Shown here piece after piece: positions 34,766-44,001 of a DNA stretch of 64,000 bases. Location: assembly GCA_043822065.1 (NCBI GenBank), contig JBDRCC010000020.1:62001-126000 (forward strand), in the 5' to 3' direction. The notes under the pieces were generated by a model that made no database searches, was not told where the DNA came from, and saw only the letters and a list, made by a program, of their open reading frames with translations. This DNA comes from JBDRCC01 sp043822065 [NCBI: archaeon]. GTDB taxonomy: Archaea > Undinarchaeota > CAZHTU01. Numbering within the stretch: position 1 is the first letter of the stretch; each line of letters begins with the position of its first letter. The position numbers and the translations under genes were made by a program.

Positions 34766-36565
34766 AGTCTCTTCTATCCTTACCTCAGCCTCAGACCGCA
34801 GGATTCTCTTTCCTTCCTTGGATCTCTTCCTCACCTTTATCTCGCCCTTTGAGCCAACGAGCGCGGAGAGGACAAGCCCCCGCCCGGCATAGACGTTCGC
34901 CCTCTTTCCGGCGAGTCCCTTGCCTACGGATATCACCAGGTTTCCAGAAGTCTCCTTAACATCATACTCGACGGATTTCTCAGCCGAGGTCACGGGCTTC
35001 AGGTTTATCCGTATCCCGAATTTTTTCTCAATCCGGCTTATGTTCGAGCCCTCCCTGCCTATTATCTGCGCCATCACGTGCTCTGGCACGTACACTTCCG
35101 CAAGCGAAGGCGAAACCGCGTCCACCCTGAAGTTCCGGGTGTAGCCCCGTATCTCGTCCGCAAGCTTCTCCTCGACAATCTTCTGGACGCCGCCCTTCTC
35201 CCTCTTTTCGACAGGCATCACTACGACCTCTTCGCCATACGAGTATATCTCGTACTCGACCTTGCCGGTGCCGAAATCCGAAACCTCTATCACAGGCCTA
35301 GCCAAGTCCTGCTCAGTCATGCCGTTCGGGACCTTGACTGTGAATTTCAGGCTGAGCACTTTGCCGGCTGCGCCTTTTTCTATGTGTATTATAGTGTCCA
35401 CAAGCTGTGGAATTACGCCGAGCTCCACCCTGCCGATGAGCCGCTGTATAGCGTCTATCGGCTTTCGGGCGTGGACGACCCCGACCATCCCGACGCCAGC
35501 AAGGCGCAGGTCTGCGTAGGTCTCGAAGTCTGCGGTTTTCCTCAGCTCGTCGAATACCGTGTAGTCGGGTCTTACTAGAAGGAGGATGTCCGCAGTCTTT
35601 GCCATGTTGCCCTCAAGCGCGGAATACTGCGTTATGTCCGGCGATACCTGGAGGTCGCGCGGGTGCTCCATCGTCTTGACTATTTTTCCCATCCCAAGGT
35701 ACATCTCTGCAACCGCCTGGACGAACGTAGACTTACCAGAGCCCGGCGGGCCTGCGACGAGCACGCCCTCTGCAGCTTTGAGCCGCTCCAACAGCCCCTT
35801 GTCGAGCTTGTAGTCTTCTATCGCGAGCTTTTTTACAGGCCTCACTGCGGTTATCTCGGTCCTCTCAGAGAACGGCGGCTGGGTCACGGCTATCCTGTAC
35901 TCGCCGAGCTGGTATATTGAGGCGCCGTACATTTTCATCTCCGTGCCTCCTGAAACCCTTGCGTGGTCGTTTATGTTTTTGACAATTTTGTTTATCTCAT
36001 CCTTTGGTATCTCATTGCCGCTGATTTCGACAAGCTTTGTTTCGCCTGGCAGACCGACTTTTGCCTTAGGCGTCCTCCCCTCTTTTAGGTGGACGCTCTG
36101 GGCTCCCTCAGAAAAATAATTCGAGACAAGAAGCTTTTCTATGTACGGCTCCACATAATCGCATGAAATCCCCTTTGCGTTTGCGACCTCTGCCTGGACT
36201 ATGTCAGCCGTCAGCAAAACAGCGCCCTGCTTCTGGGCGGTGTCCCTTATGATTGCGTCAAGCGAGCCGGCTTTTGCAAGGCGTATCTCCTCTGCCGTCG
36301 GCCTTTCACCGATGTACTCTAATTTTATTTTCCCTTCCGCCTCAAGCCCCCGCAGCTTTTTTATCTCTTCAAGCCCCTCAAATCCAATCTGCCTGCCCCG
36401 GTTTGCCTGGCCCTCAAGCTCGGAGAGGACAATCTCCGGGATTATTATCGTCGCGCCATCATACTTGCCGCTTGAGATAAGCTCTGAAAGCTTTTTTTCA
36501 ATTATGACTGATGTATCTGGAACTACTTTCATCTGGAGCCGCATTTCAGAAATAGCCGGATACAT
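34757..36565 (-). CDS. PIN domain-ATPase with KH domain (PINA-like)
   Basis: A 602-residue protein. An N-terminal PIN nuclease-like domain (D17 in VVPDTSVI, plus E and D residues further on), a secretion-type AAA ATPase core with Walker A GPPGSGKST (about residue 270) and Walker B-like YTVFDELRK, and a C-terminal KH-like domain (IIGREGSNISRIEKKFG). Archaeal PINA drives Holliday-junction branch migration and binds Hjc; an Hjc gene is also in this window. Start at 36565 rests on a GGATAAAAAG box 25 bases upstream. Confidence 0.88.
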   Translation of the reverse strand: MYPAISEMRLQMKVVPDTSVIIEKKLSELISSGKYDGATIIIPEIVLSELEGQANRGRQIGFEGLEEIKKLRGLEAEGKIKLEYIGERPTAEEIRLAKAGSLDAIIRDTAQKQGAVLLTADIVQAEVANAKGISCDYVEPYIEKLLVSNYFSEGAQSVHLKEGRTPKAKVGLPGETKLVEISGNEIPKDEINKIVKNINDHARVSGGTEMKMYGASIYQLGEYRIAVTQPPFSERTEITAVRPVKKLAIEDYKLDKGLLERLKAAEGVLVAGPPGSGKSTFVQAVAEMYLGMGKIVKTMEHPRDLQVSPDITQYSALEGNMAKTADILLLVRPDYTVFDELRKTADFETYADLRLAGVGMVGVVHARKPIDAIQRLIGRVELGVIPQLVDTIIHIEKGAAGKVLSLKFTVKVPNGMTEQDLARPVIEVSDFGTGKVEYEIYSYGEEVVVMPVEKREKGGVQKIVEEKLADEIRGYTRNFRVDAVSPSLAEVYVPEHVMAQIIGREGSNISRIEKKFGIRINLKPVTSAEKSVEYDVKETSGNLVISVGKGLAGKRANVYAGRGLVLSALVGSKGEIKVRKRSKEGKRILRSEAEVRIEETSA

Positions 36566-36639
36566 CCCATTTATCCGCTAGCTTTTTATCCTTTTTGCAG
36601 GGGGCAAGGGTTAAATACCAATCAAAATTTACCCATCGC

Positions 36640-37077
36640 ATGCTCTCTGAAAAAAACCTCAAGACGCTTCTGCTCGCGCTCATGCCAAAGCAGTTCCCTG
36701 GCTACACCTTCGCCCAGGATGTAAAGGCCGGCGCATGGAAGATACCCCTACTTGGGACTGCCCAGACGCCGGAAAGGATTCTGCGCCAGGCCTTCATCCA
36801 GGTCGAGACCGAGACGAACTTTGTCAAGGAGAATATCGAGGCCCACACCTTCATCCTTGGGAACCTTGCGAAAAAGGGCTTCCTAAAAAAAGGGGACGCT
36901 TACTGGGTAGTCCACGGCGGCGAAGTCCTCCCTGAAGTAGAGCAGTATGCAAAGGACAGCGGCATAACCATCAAGGACAGGAAATGGCTCATCGCTATGG
37001 TCACTAAGCACAAGGCAGACAAGGCAGTCAAGTACGTTATTCAGACGCTTGAGGCAGCCAATTCCTGGAACCCCTGA
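36640..37077 (+). CDS. Unknown 145-residue protein
   Basis: A soluble alpha/beta protein starting MLSEKNLKTLLLALMPKQF. No family recognised. GGGTTAAATACC lies 27 bases before the ATG, which makes this start much more likely than an in-frame one 45 bases upstream. Its last 37 bases overlap the convergent M29 peptidase gene. Confidence 0.6.
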   Translation: MLSEKNLKTLLLALMPKQFPGYTFAQDVKAGAWKIPLLGTAQTPERILRQAFIQVETETNFVKENIEAHTFILGNLAKKGFLKKGDAYWVVHGGEVLPEVEQYAKDSGITIKDRKWLIAMVTKHKADKAVKYVIQTLEAANSWNP

Positions 37078-38045
37078 AGGGCTCCGTTTTCCATAAGCAC
37101 AAACCCGCTCTCAAAGCTTATCGTCGGGTTTTTTATCACCATGTCTATGTGCAGCGGCACGCTGACGCCGCCGCCGAAACCTGTGTTGTTCCCGAGCGCA
37201 ACATGGCACGTCCCAAGTATCTTCTCCCCTTCGAGCGCGGTCTCAAATCCCACTGCCTGCTTGTTCGTCCCGATTCCGAGCTCGGCAATATTGTACACCT
37301 TGTCCCCGAGCTTCTCCGGCATGAGTATCCTTTTTAGTTCATCCGCCCTGGAGCCTGATAGCGACTTAACCATCCCGCCCTCGACCTCAATTGTCAGCGG
37401 CTCCTTCAGCTTTCCCATTTGGCTTATGCCGCCGTCGACGACTATCTTTCCGTACGACTTTCCCTCGTTCGGCGCAAAGAAGGCCTCGCCCGCAGGCAGG
37501 TTTCCGCCTGACCCCTTGCCAGTGTAGATTCCATTGTCCTCGTGGACAGTCCGCCCGGTCCGGTATACTGTGAAGTCAGTCCCAGCCGCCGTCCTTATCT
37601 TTACCCTTTCGGCGTGCCGAACCTTCCTTGCCACGTAGTTCGTCACGGGCACAACCTCTGCCCGGTAGTCAAGCGAAAGCGTCCTCAGGAACATGTCCTT
37701 GGTAATGTGCGGCATCGACGCCCAGCGCACCCCCATCCCGCTCGCAGCCTTTCTCGCGGCAGTGTGTGAGAGGGAGTATGTAGTCGGCATAAGGAGGATG
37801 TCCGCGTCAAGCATGTTGTGGCTTATCTCCTCAGGCGGCTCCGTCCCGTCCCCGCCGGTTTCAGGCATTACTTCCATGAAAGAGTCCGAAGCGATTTCTT
37901 TTGACGCCTTGAGCAGCGCCTTTGCAATCGCAGCCCTCTGGCGGCTTCCCCTGTCGGTTATTATGTAAGCCCGCTCATTGTAGTAGAGCCCCATGTTTTC
38001 CTTTACCACCTTCCGGGCAACTTCAAGGAGCTTCTTTCCAATCAT
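37041..38045 (-). CDS. M29-family (AmpT-like) aminopeptidase
   Basis: A 334-residue cytoplasmic metallo-aminopeptidase. C-terminal segments AELGIGTN, EGEKILGTCHVALGNNTG and PLHIDMV carry the Glu, His and Asp metal ligands expected of M29. Slightly shorter than the bacterial enzymes (about 400 residues). A paralogue is cut by the left edge of the window. It overlaps hisS by 4 bases (ATGA), so the two are coupled. Confidence 0.85.
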   Translation of the reverse strand: MIGKKLLEVARKVVKENMGLYYNERAYIITDRGSRQRAAIAKALLKASKEIASDSFMEVMPETGGDGTEPPEEISHNMLDADILLMPTTYSLSHTAARKAASGMGVRWASMPHITKDMFLRTLSLDYRAEVVPVTNYVARKVRHAERVKIRTAAGTDFTVYRTGRTVHEDNGIYTGKGSGGNLPAGEAFFAPNEGKSYGKIVVDGGISQMGKLKEPLTIEVEGGMVKSLSGSRADELKRILMPEKLGDKVYNIAELGIGTNKQAVGFETALEGEKILGTCHVALGNNTGFGGGVSVPLHIDMVIKNPTISFESGFVLMENGALQGFQELAASSV

Positions 38046-39289
38046 GCGAAGAACTCTGCTATTTTTTTCAGCTCGACCTTTTTCTCATCGCCAGTCTCCA
38101 TGTTCCTGACCGTCACTTTCTTTTCCTCAAGGTCGCGCTTTCCGACTATTATGCAGTATGAAACCGAATTCGAGTTTGCCCACTCAAGGTTTTTAGAAAG
38201 CTTCCTGCCTGCGATGTCATACGACGCGCTAAGCCCCGTTTCCCTAAGTGCTGATGCTATCCCTATCGCCTCGCCAAGGACGTCCGGCCCTACCGGCACT
38301 ACGAAAATGCTTTTCTCGCCTTTGAAGTCTGGAACCTTTTTCTGGCTTTCAAGCGCCATGAGCGCCCTTTCTATCCCGCCGGCGCACCCAGTCGCTGGCA
38401 TGTCCTTTCCGGAGAAAATCTTGACTAGAGAGTCGTACCTTCCGCCGCCGAAGAGCGCGCCAAGGTTCGGGTTACCATTCTCATAAGCCTCAAACACAAC
38501 CCCAGTGTAGTACCCTATCCCCCTGACCACTGTCAGGTCAAGCTCAGCCTTCTTGCCAAGCTTTCCAAGGTATTCGAAAACCTTTTCGAGGCTTTCAACG
38601 CCTTTTACTTTTTCTTTCTTCAGCCCAGCAAGGTTCTTCGCCCTAAGCTTTTCCAGGACGGAGTCTGCAGTCTTCTTGTCTACGCCATACTTCCCGAACT
38701 CCCTGTACAGCTCCTCCTTTGATACCTTCTTTATCTTGTCTATCGTCCTGAGCGCCCCGTCAATCTGCTTCACGCCTGCCTTCTGGAGGATGTCCTCCGC
38801 AATCTCCCTGTTTCCGACAAGAACCTCGCAGCCCTTCAGCCCGAGCTCGTCCAGGATGTCAATCGAGAGGGCTATGACCTCGGCATCGGCCTCAGCGCCG
38901 TCTACTCCGAAGACTTCTACGTTCCACTGGTAGAACCACCGCTTCCGCCCGTATCCCGGGCGGTCGTACCTCCACATTGAGGAGATGCAGGCGAGCTTTA
39001 CAGGCTTCTGCCAGTTCGGGTTTGCCGCGACCATCCTCGAGCACCCGACCGTCAGGTCGAACCTCAGCCCGAGCTCCCTGCCTGACTTGTCCTTGAAGTC
39101 ATAAATCTCATTCCTTATCTCTTCCCCGGACTTTGCCGAAAGGGTTTCGAACTCCTCAACAAAGCTCGGCTCGACCAGCCTGAAGCCGTACCTCTTGAAG
39201 ACCGACTTTATCCTGGAGTAAACCCACTCCCTCGTGAGCATCTCTTCCGGTCCAATGTCTGCCATGCCTCGCGGCGGCTGGAATCCCAT
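38042..39289 (-). CDS. hisS: Histidyl-tRNA synthetase
   Basis: A 415-residue class IIa synthetase. Motif 2 (YDRPGYGRKRWFYQWNVEVFG), the histidine-specific RGIGYYTGVVFEAY and motif 3 (GCAGGIERALMAL) are all present, followed by an anticodon-binding domain. The ATG at 39289 is preferred over a GTG two codons earlier because the AT-box at 39312-39321 is 27 bases before it. Confidence 0.95.
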   Translation of the reverse strand: MGFQPPRGMADIGPEEMLTREWVYSRIKSVFKRYGFRLVEPSFVEEFETLSAKSGEEIRNEIYDFKDKSGRELGLRFDLTVGCSRMVAANPNWQKPVKLACISSMWRYDRPGYGRKRWFYQWNVEVFGVDGAEADAEVIALSIDILDELGLKGCEVLVGNREIAEDILQKAGVKQIDGALRTIDKIKKVSKEELYREFGKYGVDKKTADSVLEKLRAKNLAGLKKEKVKGVESLEKVFEYLGKLGKKAELDLTVVRGIGYYTGVVFEAYENGNPNLGALFGGGRYDSLVKIFSGKDMPATGCAGGIERALMALESQKKVPDFKGEKSIFVVPVGPDVLGEAIGIASALRETGLSASYDIAGRKLSKNLEWANSNSVSYCIIVGKRDLEEKKVTVRNMETGDEKKVELKKIAEFFA

Positions 39290-39311
39290 GCCCACTATAA
39301 TGAAATAATAA

Positions 39312-39321
39312 GTTTTTAATA
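39312..39321. promoter_or_regulatory. Shared TATA-like box between hisS and a membrane-protein gene
   Basis: TTTTTAATAC sits about 27 bases from both ATGs (39289 minus, 39343 plus) in a 53-base gap. It could serve as a bidirectional core promoter. Confidence 0.45.
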
Positions 39322-39342
39322 CTTAGGTTCCTTAGTGTTTTC

Positions 39343-40110
39343 ATGCTATCTATACGGAAGGCAGTTTCGCAGGGTGTCGAGGTGATAAGCTCGAACACAA
39401 TAATAATTTTCCCGATACTGCTTTACTCAATATTCGTCTCTCTCGTCGTGGCATTTAGCTTCATGCCCATCCTGGGGACGAGCCAGGTTGACCTCATGGC
39501 AATAGACCTTTCCCTTCTTGCCCGAAACACCGACGCCCTCTTCGGCGCCTTAATCATCGACGCGCTTTTCCTCCTCATCCTCGGAGCCTTCTTCAACTCG
39601 ATAACCCTCTCAATGATAAAGGAGGGCTGGAAGCGGGGCATAACCGGCTTCGCGCTTTCCTTTGGCTCAACATATTTCGCCCCAATCCTGGGGGTAACAC
39701 TCGCCAAGGGGCTGATAACCGGATGCCTCCTTTCCCTTGCAGCACTCCCCTTATTCATCGGCCCTTCCGTGCCGGCGGTTATAATTTCCGCCACGTCCGT
39801 TTTCCTTCTTGTAATCGTCCTGTTGGGGCTCTTTTGGGTCAAAGAGAGCGTGGTTGCCGAGAACAAGGGCGTCGCTGCCGCCTTGCGGAACTCCTGGAAC
39901 TTTACGCGGCTCAACCTCTATGGCACAATCATGATAATAGCTGCCGTCGCAGCCCTTGAAATGATGGCATTTGCTTCCCGCCAGAGCGTGCCCCAGGCAG
40001 CCACCCCAATCACTCCATTAATCGGGGTAATAGCACTTTTCCTTGAGCTTTTCCTGTCTGCCACGGCCAAGTCAGTCAAGCTCGCCGCATACCTAGAAAC
40101 ACACAAATAG
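39343..40110 (+). CDS. Polytopic membrane protein of unknown function
   Basis: A 255-residue protein with about six hydrophobic segments. The pattern (short N-terminal amphipathic helix, then VENKG-like loop AENKGVAAALRNSWNF near residue 185) resembles the DUF4013/GDPD-membrane-domain group found next to many archaeal genes. Function unknown. Confidence 0.6.
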   Translation: MLSIRKAVSQGVEVISSNTIIIFPILLYSIFVSLVVAFSFMPILGTSQVDLMAIDLSLLARNTDALFGALIIDALFLLILGAFFNSITLSMIKEGWKRGITGFALSFGSTYFAPILGVTLAKGLITGCLLSLAALPLFIGPSVPAVIISATSVFLLVIVLLGLFWVKESVVAENKGVAAALRNSWNFTRLNLYGTIMIIAAVAALEMMAFASRQSVPQAATPITPLIGVIALFLELFLSATAKSVKLAAYLETHK

Positions 40111-40194
40111 AAAAATTATAAAAGGCAGTTTTCCTTAAAGTTGGAACTTCAAGGGACGCATTCTGTTCCTTACAGTTATAAAGGATAAACAAAA

Positions 40195-42000
40195 ATGGCC
40201 AAATCTAAAACTTCGAAAAAGAAAACTGGCAAGGTCATGACCCTTGCCAAAGAAAAGGGAATGAAACATAGCTACTATGTTGTCGAGAAGCACCTCGAGA
40301 ATTTCCCTGCGAAACCAAATATGCCTAGCTACGAGAAAGCCAGGAAGACCTTCAAGTGGAAAGACCTCAAGAAGGAAATTGACTGGTTTGACGGCGGCAA
40401 GCTGAACGTCGCGTACAATGCTATCGACAGGCACACAACGACCTGGAGAAAGAACAAGGTAGCGCTCTATTGGGTCGGCGACGACGACAGGCTCGAGAAA
40501 TACACTTTCCTCGAGATGTCAAAGCTTACCAACAAATTCGCCAATGTCCTGAAAAAGCTTGGCGTGAAGAAGGGAGACCGTGTCTTCATATTCATGCAGA
40601 GGACGCCGGAGATATACGTCGCATTCCTCGGAGCCCTCAAGATAGGGGCTATCGCGGGAACACTGTTCCCTGCGTTCGGAAGCGACGCACTCAAGGACAG
40701 GCTCGGGGACTGCGGTGCAAGCGTGCTTGTAACCGACTCTGTGCTTGCAAAGCGGGTATACCCGGTAAAGAGCGAACTTCCAAACCTCAAGAACATAGTC
40801 CTTGTGGACAAGGAGACAGAGCTCAACCCGGGCGAGTGCAGCTACAAGGCGCTCATGAAAGAGGCGTCCGACAAATTTGATGTCGTAGAGATGGACCCGG
40901 AGGACTACATGTACATGCTCTACACTTCCGGCACGACCGGCAAGTCGAAGGGCGTAGTCCATGCCTCTGCTGGGGTCATCCAGCAGATGATTACCTCCCG
41001 GTGGGTTCTTGACCTCCAGGAAGACGACGTCTACTGGTGCACCGCAGACCCAGGCTGGGTCACGGGCATTGTCTACGGCATTATCGGGCCGTGGGTCAAT
41101 GGCGTGTCTTCTGTCGTCCATGGTGGAAGGTTCAGCCCCGACGTCTGGTACAAGATAATCCAGGACTTCAAGGTGACCGTCTGGTATTCCGCACCGACAG
41201 CGGTAAGGATGCTGATGTCCGCAGGCGCTGACGTCGTCAAGAAGTACGACATGTCAAGCCTGAGATACCTCAACAGCGTCGGCGAGCCGCTGAACCCAGA
41301 GGCAATCAAGTGGAGCTATGACGTCTTCGGCCTTGTTTTCCACGACAACTGGTGGCAGACCGAAACCGGCTCAATCCTGATTGCGAACTACCCGTCAATG
41401 AAGATAAAGCTCGGCTCCATGGGCAGGCCATTCCCAGGAATCGAGGCTGCAATCATTGACGACAGCGGGAAGAGGCTCAAGGCCGGCGAAGAGGGCCACC
41501 TTGCAATAAAGCCGGGCTGGCCCGCAATGATGCGGACCATCTGGAAGAACCAGCCGAAGTACGACTCGTGCTTCAAGAACGGCTGGTACTACTCCGGTGA
41601 CAAGGCCTGGATGGACAAGGAAGGCTACTTCTGGTTCATCGGCAGGGCTGACGACGTCATAAAGACGTCGGGCGAAAGGGTAGGCCCTTTCGAGGTCGAG
41701 TCCGCCCTTGTCTCCCACCCGGCGGTTGCCGAGGCAGGAGTCATAGGCAAGCCAGACCCGCTCAGGGGAGAGATAATAAAGGCTTTCATCACCCTGAGGA
41801 AGGGCTACACCTGGTCGGATGCTCTCAAGGACGAGATAGTAAAGCACACCAAGAAGCACCTGGCAGGCCACGCCTACCCGCGGGAAATTGAGGTCGTGGA
41901 CAAGCTCCCGAAGACAAGGTCCGGCAAAATCATGCGCCGCGTCCTTAAGGCGAAGGAGCTCGGCCTCCCGATAGGCGACACCGCAACCCTCGAAGATTAG
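40195..42000 (+). CDS. acs: AMP-forming acetyl-CoA synthetase
   Basis: A 601-residue adenylate-forming enzyme that makes acetyl-CoA from acetate, ATP and CoA. Visible motifs are YTSGTTGKSKGVVH (P-loop), DNWWQTETG (acetate-specific Trp), YYSGDKA, FIGRADDVIKTSGERVGPFE and the catalytic lysine near the end in TRSGKIMRR. Slightly shorter than bacterial Acs (about 650). GTTATAAAGG lies about 25 bases upstream; an AAGTTGGAACTT palindrome lies about 55 bases upstream of the ATG and could be an operator. Confidence 0.93.
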   Translation: MAKSKTSKKKTGKVMTLAKEKGMKHSYYVVEKHLENFPAKPNMPSYEKARKTFKWKDLKKEIDWFDGGKLNVAYNAIDRHTTTWRKNKVALYWVGDDDRLEKYTFLEMSKLTNKFANVLKKLGVKKGDRVFIFMQRTPEIYVAFLGALKIGAIAGTLFPAFGSDALKDRLGDCGASVLVTDSVLAKRVYPVKSELPNLKNIVLVDKETELNPGECSYKALMKEASDKFDVVEMDPEDYMYMLYTSGTTGKSKGVVHASAGVIQQMITSRWVLDLQEDDVYWCTADPGWVTGIVYGIIGPWVNGVSSVVHGGRFSPDVWYKIIQDFKVTVWYSAPTAVRMLMSAGADVVKKYDMSSLRYLNSVGEPLNPEAIKWSYDVFGLVFHDNWWQTETGSILIANYPSMKIKLGSMGRPFPGIEAAIIDDSGKRLKAGEEGHLAIKPGWPAMMRTIWKNQPKYDSCFKNGWYYSGDKAWMDKEGYFWFIGRADDVIKTSGERVGPFEVESALVSHPAVAEAGVIGKPDPLRGEIIKAFITLRKGYTWSDALKDEIVKHTKKHLAGHAYPREIEVVDKLPKTRSGKIMRRVLKAKELGLPIGDTATLED

Positions 42001-42010
42001 AGATTCATCA

Positions 42011-42044
42011 GGGAGGGGCAGTCCCCTCCCCTTTCTATTTTTTT
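42011..42044 (+). terminator. Hairpin terminator after acs
   Basis: GGGAGGGG-CAGT-CCCCTCCC (8-pair stem) followed by CTTTCTATTTTTTT. Same architecture as the element after the thermosome gene. Confidence 0.65.
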
Positions 42045-42062
42045 AGCAGCCCAGCACCAGCT

Positions 42063-42527
42063 TCAGTAGAAAATCGACAGCCCTGCGAAAAGTATTATGG
42101 CGAACAGGATTTTCTCCGTCAGCGAGCCGGTCCTTATCGGCCCGGAAATCTTTTTGTTCCAGAATGGGTAGAAAAGTGCGACGCCCTCTTTGGTCATGGC
42201 ATCAAGGGCAAGGTGGCTCATGTACCCTGCGAAAAACGGCAGGAAAATCCTTTCCGCAAACGCCAGCGAGAGCATCCCTACAATAACCATCGCAACAGCA
42301 AATCCGCTGAACGAGTGTATCCATCCCCTGTGCCCCGCAAGCCAGCTTATTATGTCGGAAAGCGGCCTTACCTTCCGCCCCAGCTTAGACTTCGGGGTGT
42401 CAATGTCCGGCAGGAGCGCGCCCAGCGCGAGGAATATGACAAAGAGGAGCCCCGGCTCAAAATAGCCCTTCTGCGCCCCGTAGACTCCTACCACGATTGC
42501 AAAAAGTATGTGGGTTTCCCAAAGCAT
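42063..42527 (-). CDS. YdjM-family membrane metal-dependent hydrolase
   Basis: A 154-residue membrane protein with about four helices. The first His (WETHILFAI), ALLPDIDTPKSKLGR, HRGWIHS and MSHLALDA are the conserved motifs of the YdjM/LexA-regulated membrane hydrolase family. Substrate unknown. Confidence 0.82.
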   Translation of the reverse strand: MLWETHILFAIVVGVYGAQKGYFEPGLLFVIFLALGALLPDIDTPKSKLGRKVRPLSDIISWLAGHRGWIHSFSGFAVAMVIVGMLSLAFAERIFLPFFAGYMSHLALDAMTKEGVALFYPFWNKKISGPIRTGSLTEKILFAIILFAGLSIFY

Positions 42528-42552
42528 GCCTTCACTATAAAAGAAGTCTTAT

Positions 42553-43035
42553 TTAATCTTTCTTGAGCCTTGCAATGTCTCCGAGCGTTAGCGGCTGGTC
42601 GGACGGCTTTTTCTGCCCGATGACGTCCTTTATCTGCTGCCGCAGGCTTACCCTGAAAAGCCTTTCTATTTTCCTTACAGTCTCGTCATTGGGCCGTATT
42701 GCCTCGTGCTCCATGCTCTTGACAACAGACTCTTTCTCATTTAGCTTCAATCCCAGCTCCTTCAGGGACCAGCCATTCTTCTCGCGCTCGTGCCTTATCA
42801 TCTCGCCATACCCTGAAATCAGGTAATCCTCTGCATCTATCTCGCCCGGGTCAAGCCTGGCTTCAAGCCTTGATTTGTGCACTATCCTGCCGTCGTCAGC
42901 CGGCACAGGCCTTGGCTGCGCCACCTGCCCGACAACACTCCCGAATTTCGAGCAAGCCTTGCAGACCTTCAGCTTGGTGCCTGAAACCTCGGCAATTACC
43001 AGCTCCCCAGCCCTGCCGCAAATTTCGCAGTCCAT
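42553..43035 (-). CDS. Multiprotein bridging factor 1 homologue (aMBF1)
   Basis: A 160-residue transcription factor. An N-terminal zinc ribbon (CEICG...CKAC) is followed by a flexible linker and an HTH (about residues 80-135, MIRHEREKNGWSLKELGLKL). This is the archaeal MBF1 layout. Targets unknown. It is divergent from the mevalonate cluster and shares a possible promoter box with it. Confidence 0.9.
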   Translation of the reverse strand: MDCEICGRAGELVIAEVSGTKLKVCKACSKFGSVVGQVAQPRPVPADDGRIVHKSRLEARLDPGEIDAEDYLISGYGEMIRHEREKNGWSLKELGLKLNEKESVVKSMEHEAIRPNDETVRKIERLFRVSLRQQIKDVIGQKKPSDQPLTLGDIARLKKD

Positions 43036-43054
43036 CGCCTATCTTATCTCCATA

Positions 43055-43065
43055 AAAGATTTAAC
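43055..43065. promoter_or_regulatory. Shared TATA-like box between mbf1 and mevalonate kinase
   Basis: AGATTTAACTG lies about 25 bases from the mbf1 ATG and 27 bases from the mevalonate kinase ATG, in a 51-base gap. Confidence 0.45.
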
Positions 43066-43086
43066 TGTGCCGGTCATAGGAACTGC

Positions 43087-44001
43087 ATGGTTTCCAAAGC
43101 ATCGGCTCCTGGCAAGCTGATACTCTTCGGCGAGCACGCAGTCGTCTACGGCGTTCCGTCAATCGTCTGCGCCATAGGCAAGCGGATATTCGCGACGGTG
43201 GAGCCAGCCAAAAAAAGCTCCCTCGAGTTCGACTCAATCAGCATCAGCTCCCCGCTTGACGGAGAGCTTGAGCTGCTCAAGTTCTTCAAGCGCGGGGTAG
43301 GCCTCATAGGCAAAGAGGCGAAAATAAGGATTGACTCCCAGATCCCAATTGGCGCGGGCCTTGGCTCGTCCGCGGCTATGGCATGCTCCTTCCTGAAAGC
43401 CGCCTCTGCAGAGTTCGGCTTGAACCTTGGCACCGCGCAGATAGCTGAATACGCCCTGGAGATGGAAAAAATCGTCCATGGGACCCCATCCGGCGTCGAC
43501 CCGGCAGTTTCTGCCAATGGGGGGTTCATCGAATTCCAGAAGGGGGTTATAACTCCGCTGAAGCCCACTAACCTGCCTTTAATCATCGGCTACACCGGCA
43601 AGGAGCGCAGCACAAAGCAGACAGTCTCCCACGTCGCCGAGCTCCATAGGGAAAAGCCGGAGATGACTGGCAAAATCTTCTCACAGATACACGAAATTGT
43701 CCGCAAGGCAAAGGCTGAAATACAGCAAGCCAGCCCAGACCTTGGCAAGATTGGAAAGCTCATGACAAGAAACCACGAGCTCCTCCAAAAGCTTGAAGTC
43801 AGCTCTGCCGAGCTTGATAAGCTAGTCGGGGCGGCGCTCGAAGCCGGCGCCCACGGCGCAAAGCTTACTGGTGCCGGAGGCGGGGGCTGCATGGTCGCCC
43901 TTGGCGGCCCGGAAGTTTCCGAAGCAATTAAAAATTCAGGGGGCATAGTAATAGAGTCGGGAATCTCAAAGGAGGGAGTCAGAGATGAGAGACTTTCTTA
44001 A
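43087..44001 (+). CDS. mvk: Mevalonate kinase
   Basis: A 304-residue GHMP kinase that makes mevalonate 5-phosphate. APGKLILFGEHAVVYG, PIGAGLGSSAAMACS (ATP loop), GVDPAVSANGG (catalytic Asp) and KLTGAGGGGCMVAL are the four family motifs. First gene of the isoprenoid cluster; it overlaps the UbiD-type gene by 17 bases. Confidence 0.94.
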   Translation: MVSKASAPGKLILFGEHAVVYGVPSIVCAIGKRIFATVEPAKKSSLEFDSISISSPLDGELELLKFFKRGVGLIGKEAKIRIDSQIPIGAGLGSSAAMACSFLKAASAEFGLNLGTAQIAEYALEMEKIVHGTPSGVDPAVSANGGFIEFQKGVITPLKPTNLPLIIGYTGKERSTKQTVSHVAELHREKPEMTGKIFSQIHEIVRKAKAEIQQASPDLGKIGKLMTRNHELLQKLEVSSAELDKLVGAALEAGAHGAKLTGAGGGGCMVALGGPEVSEAIKNSGGIVIESGISKEGVRDERLS

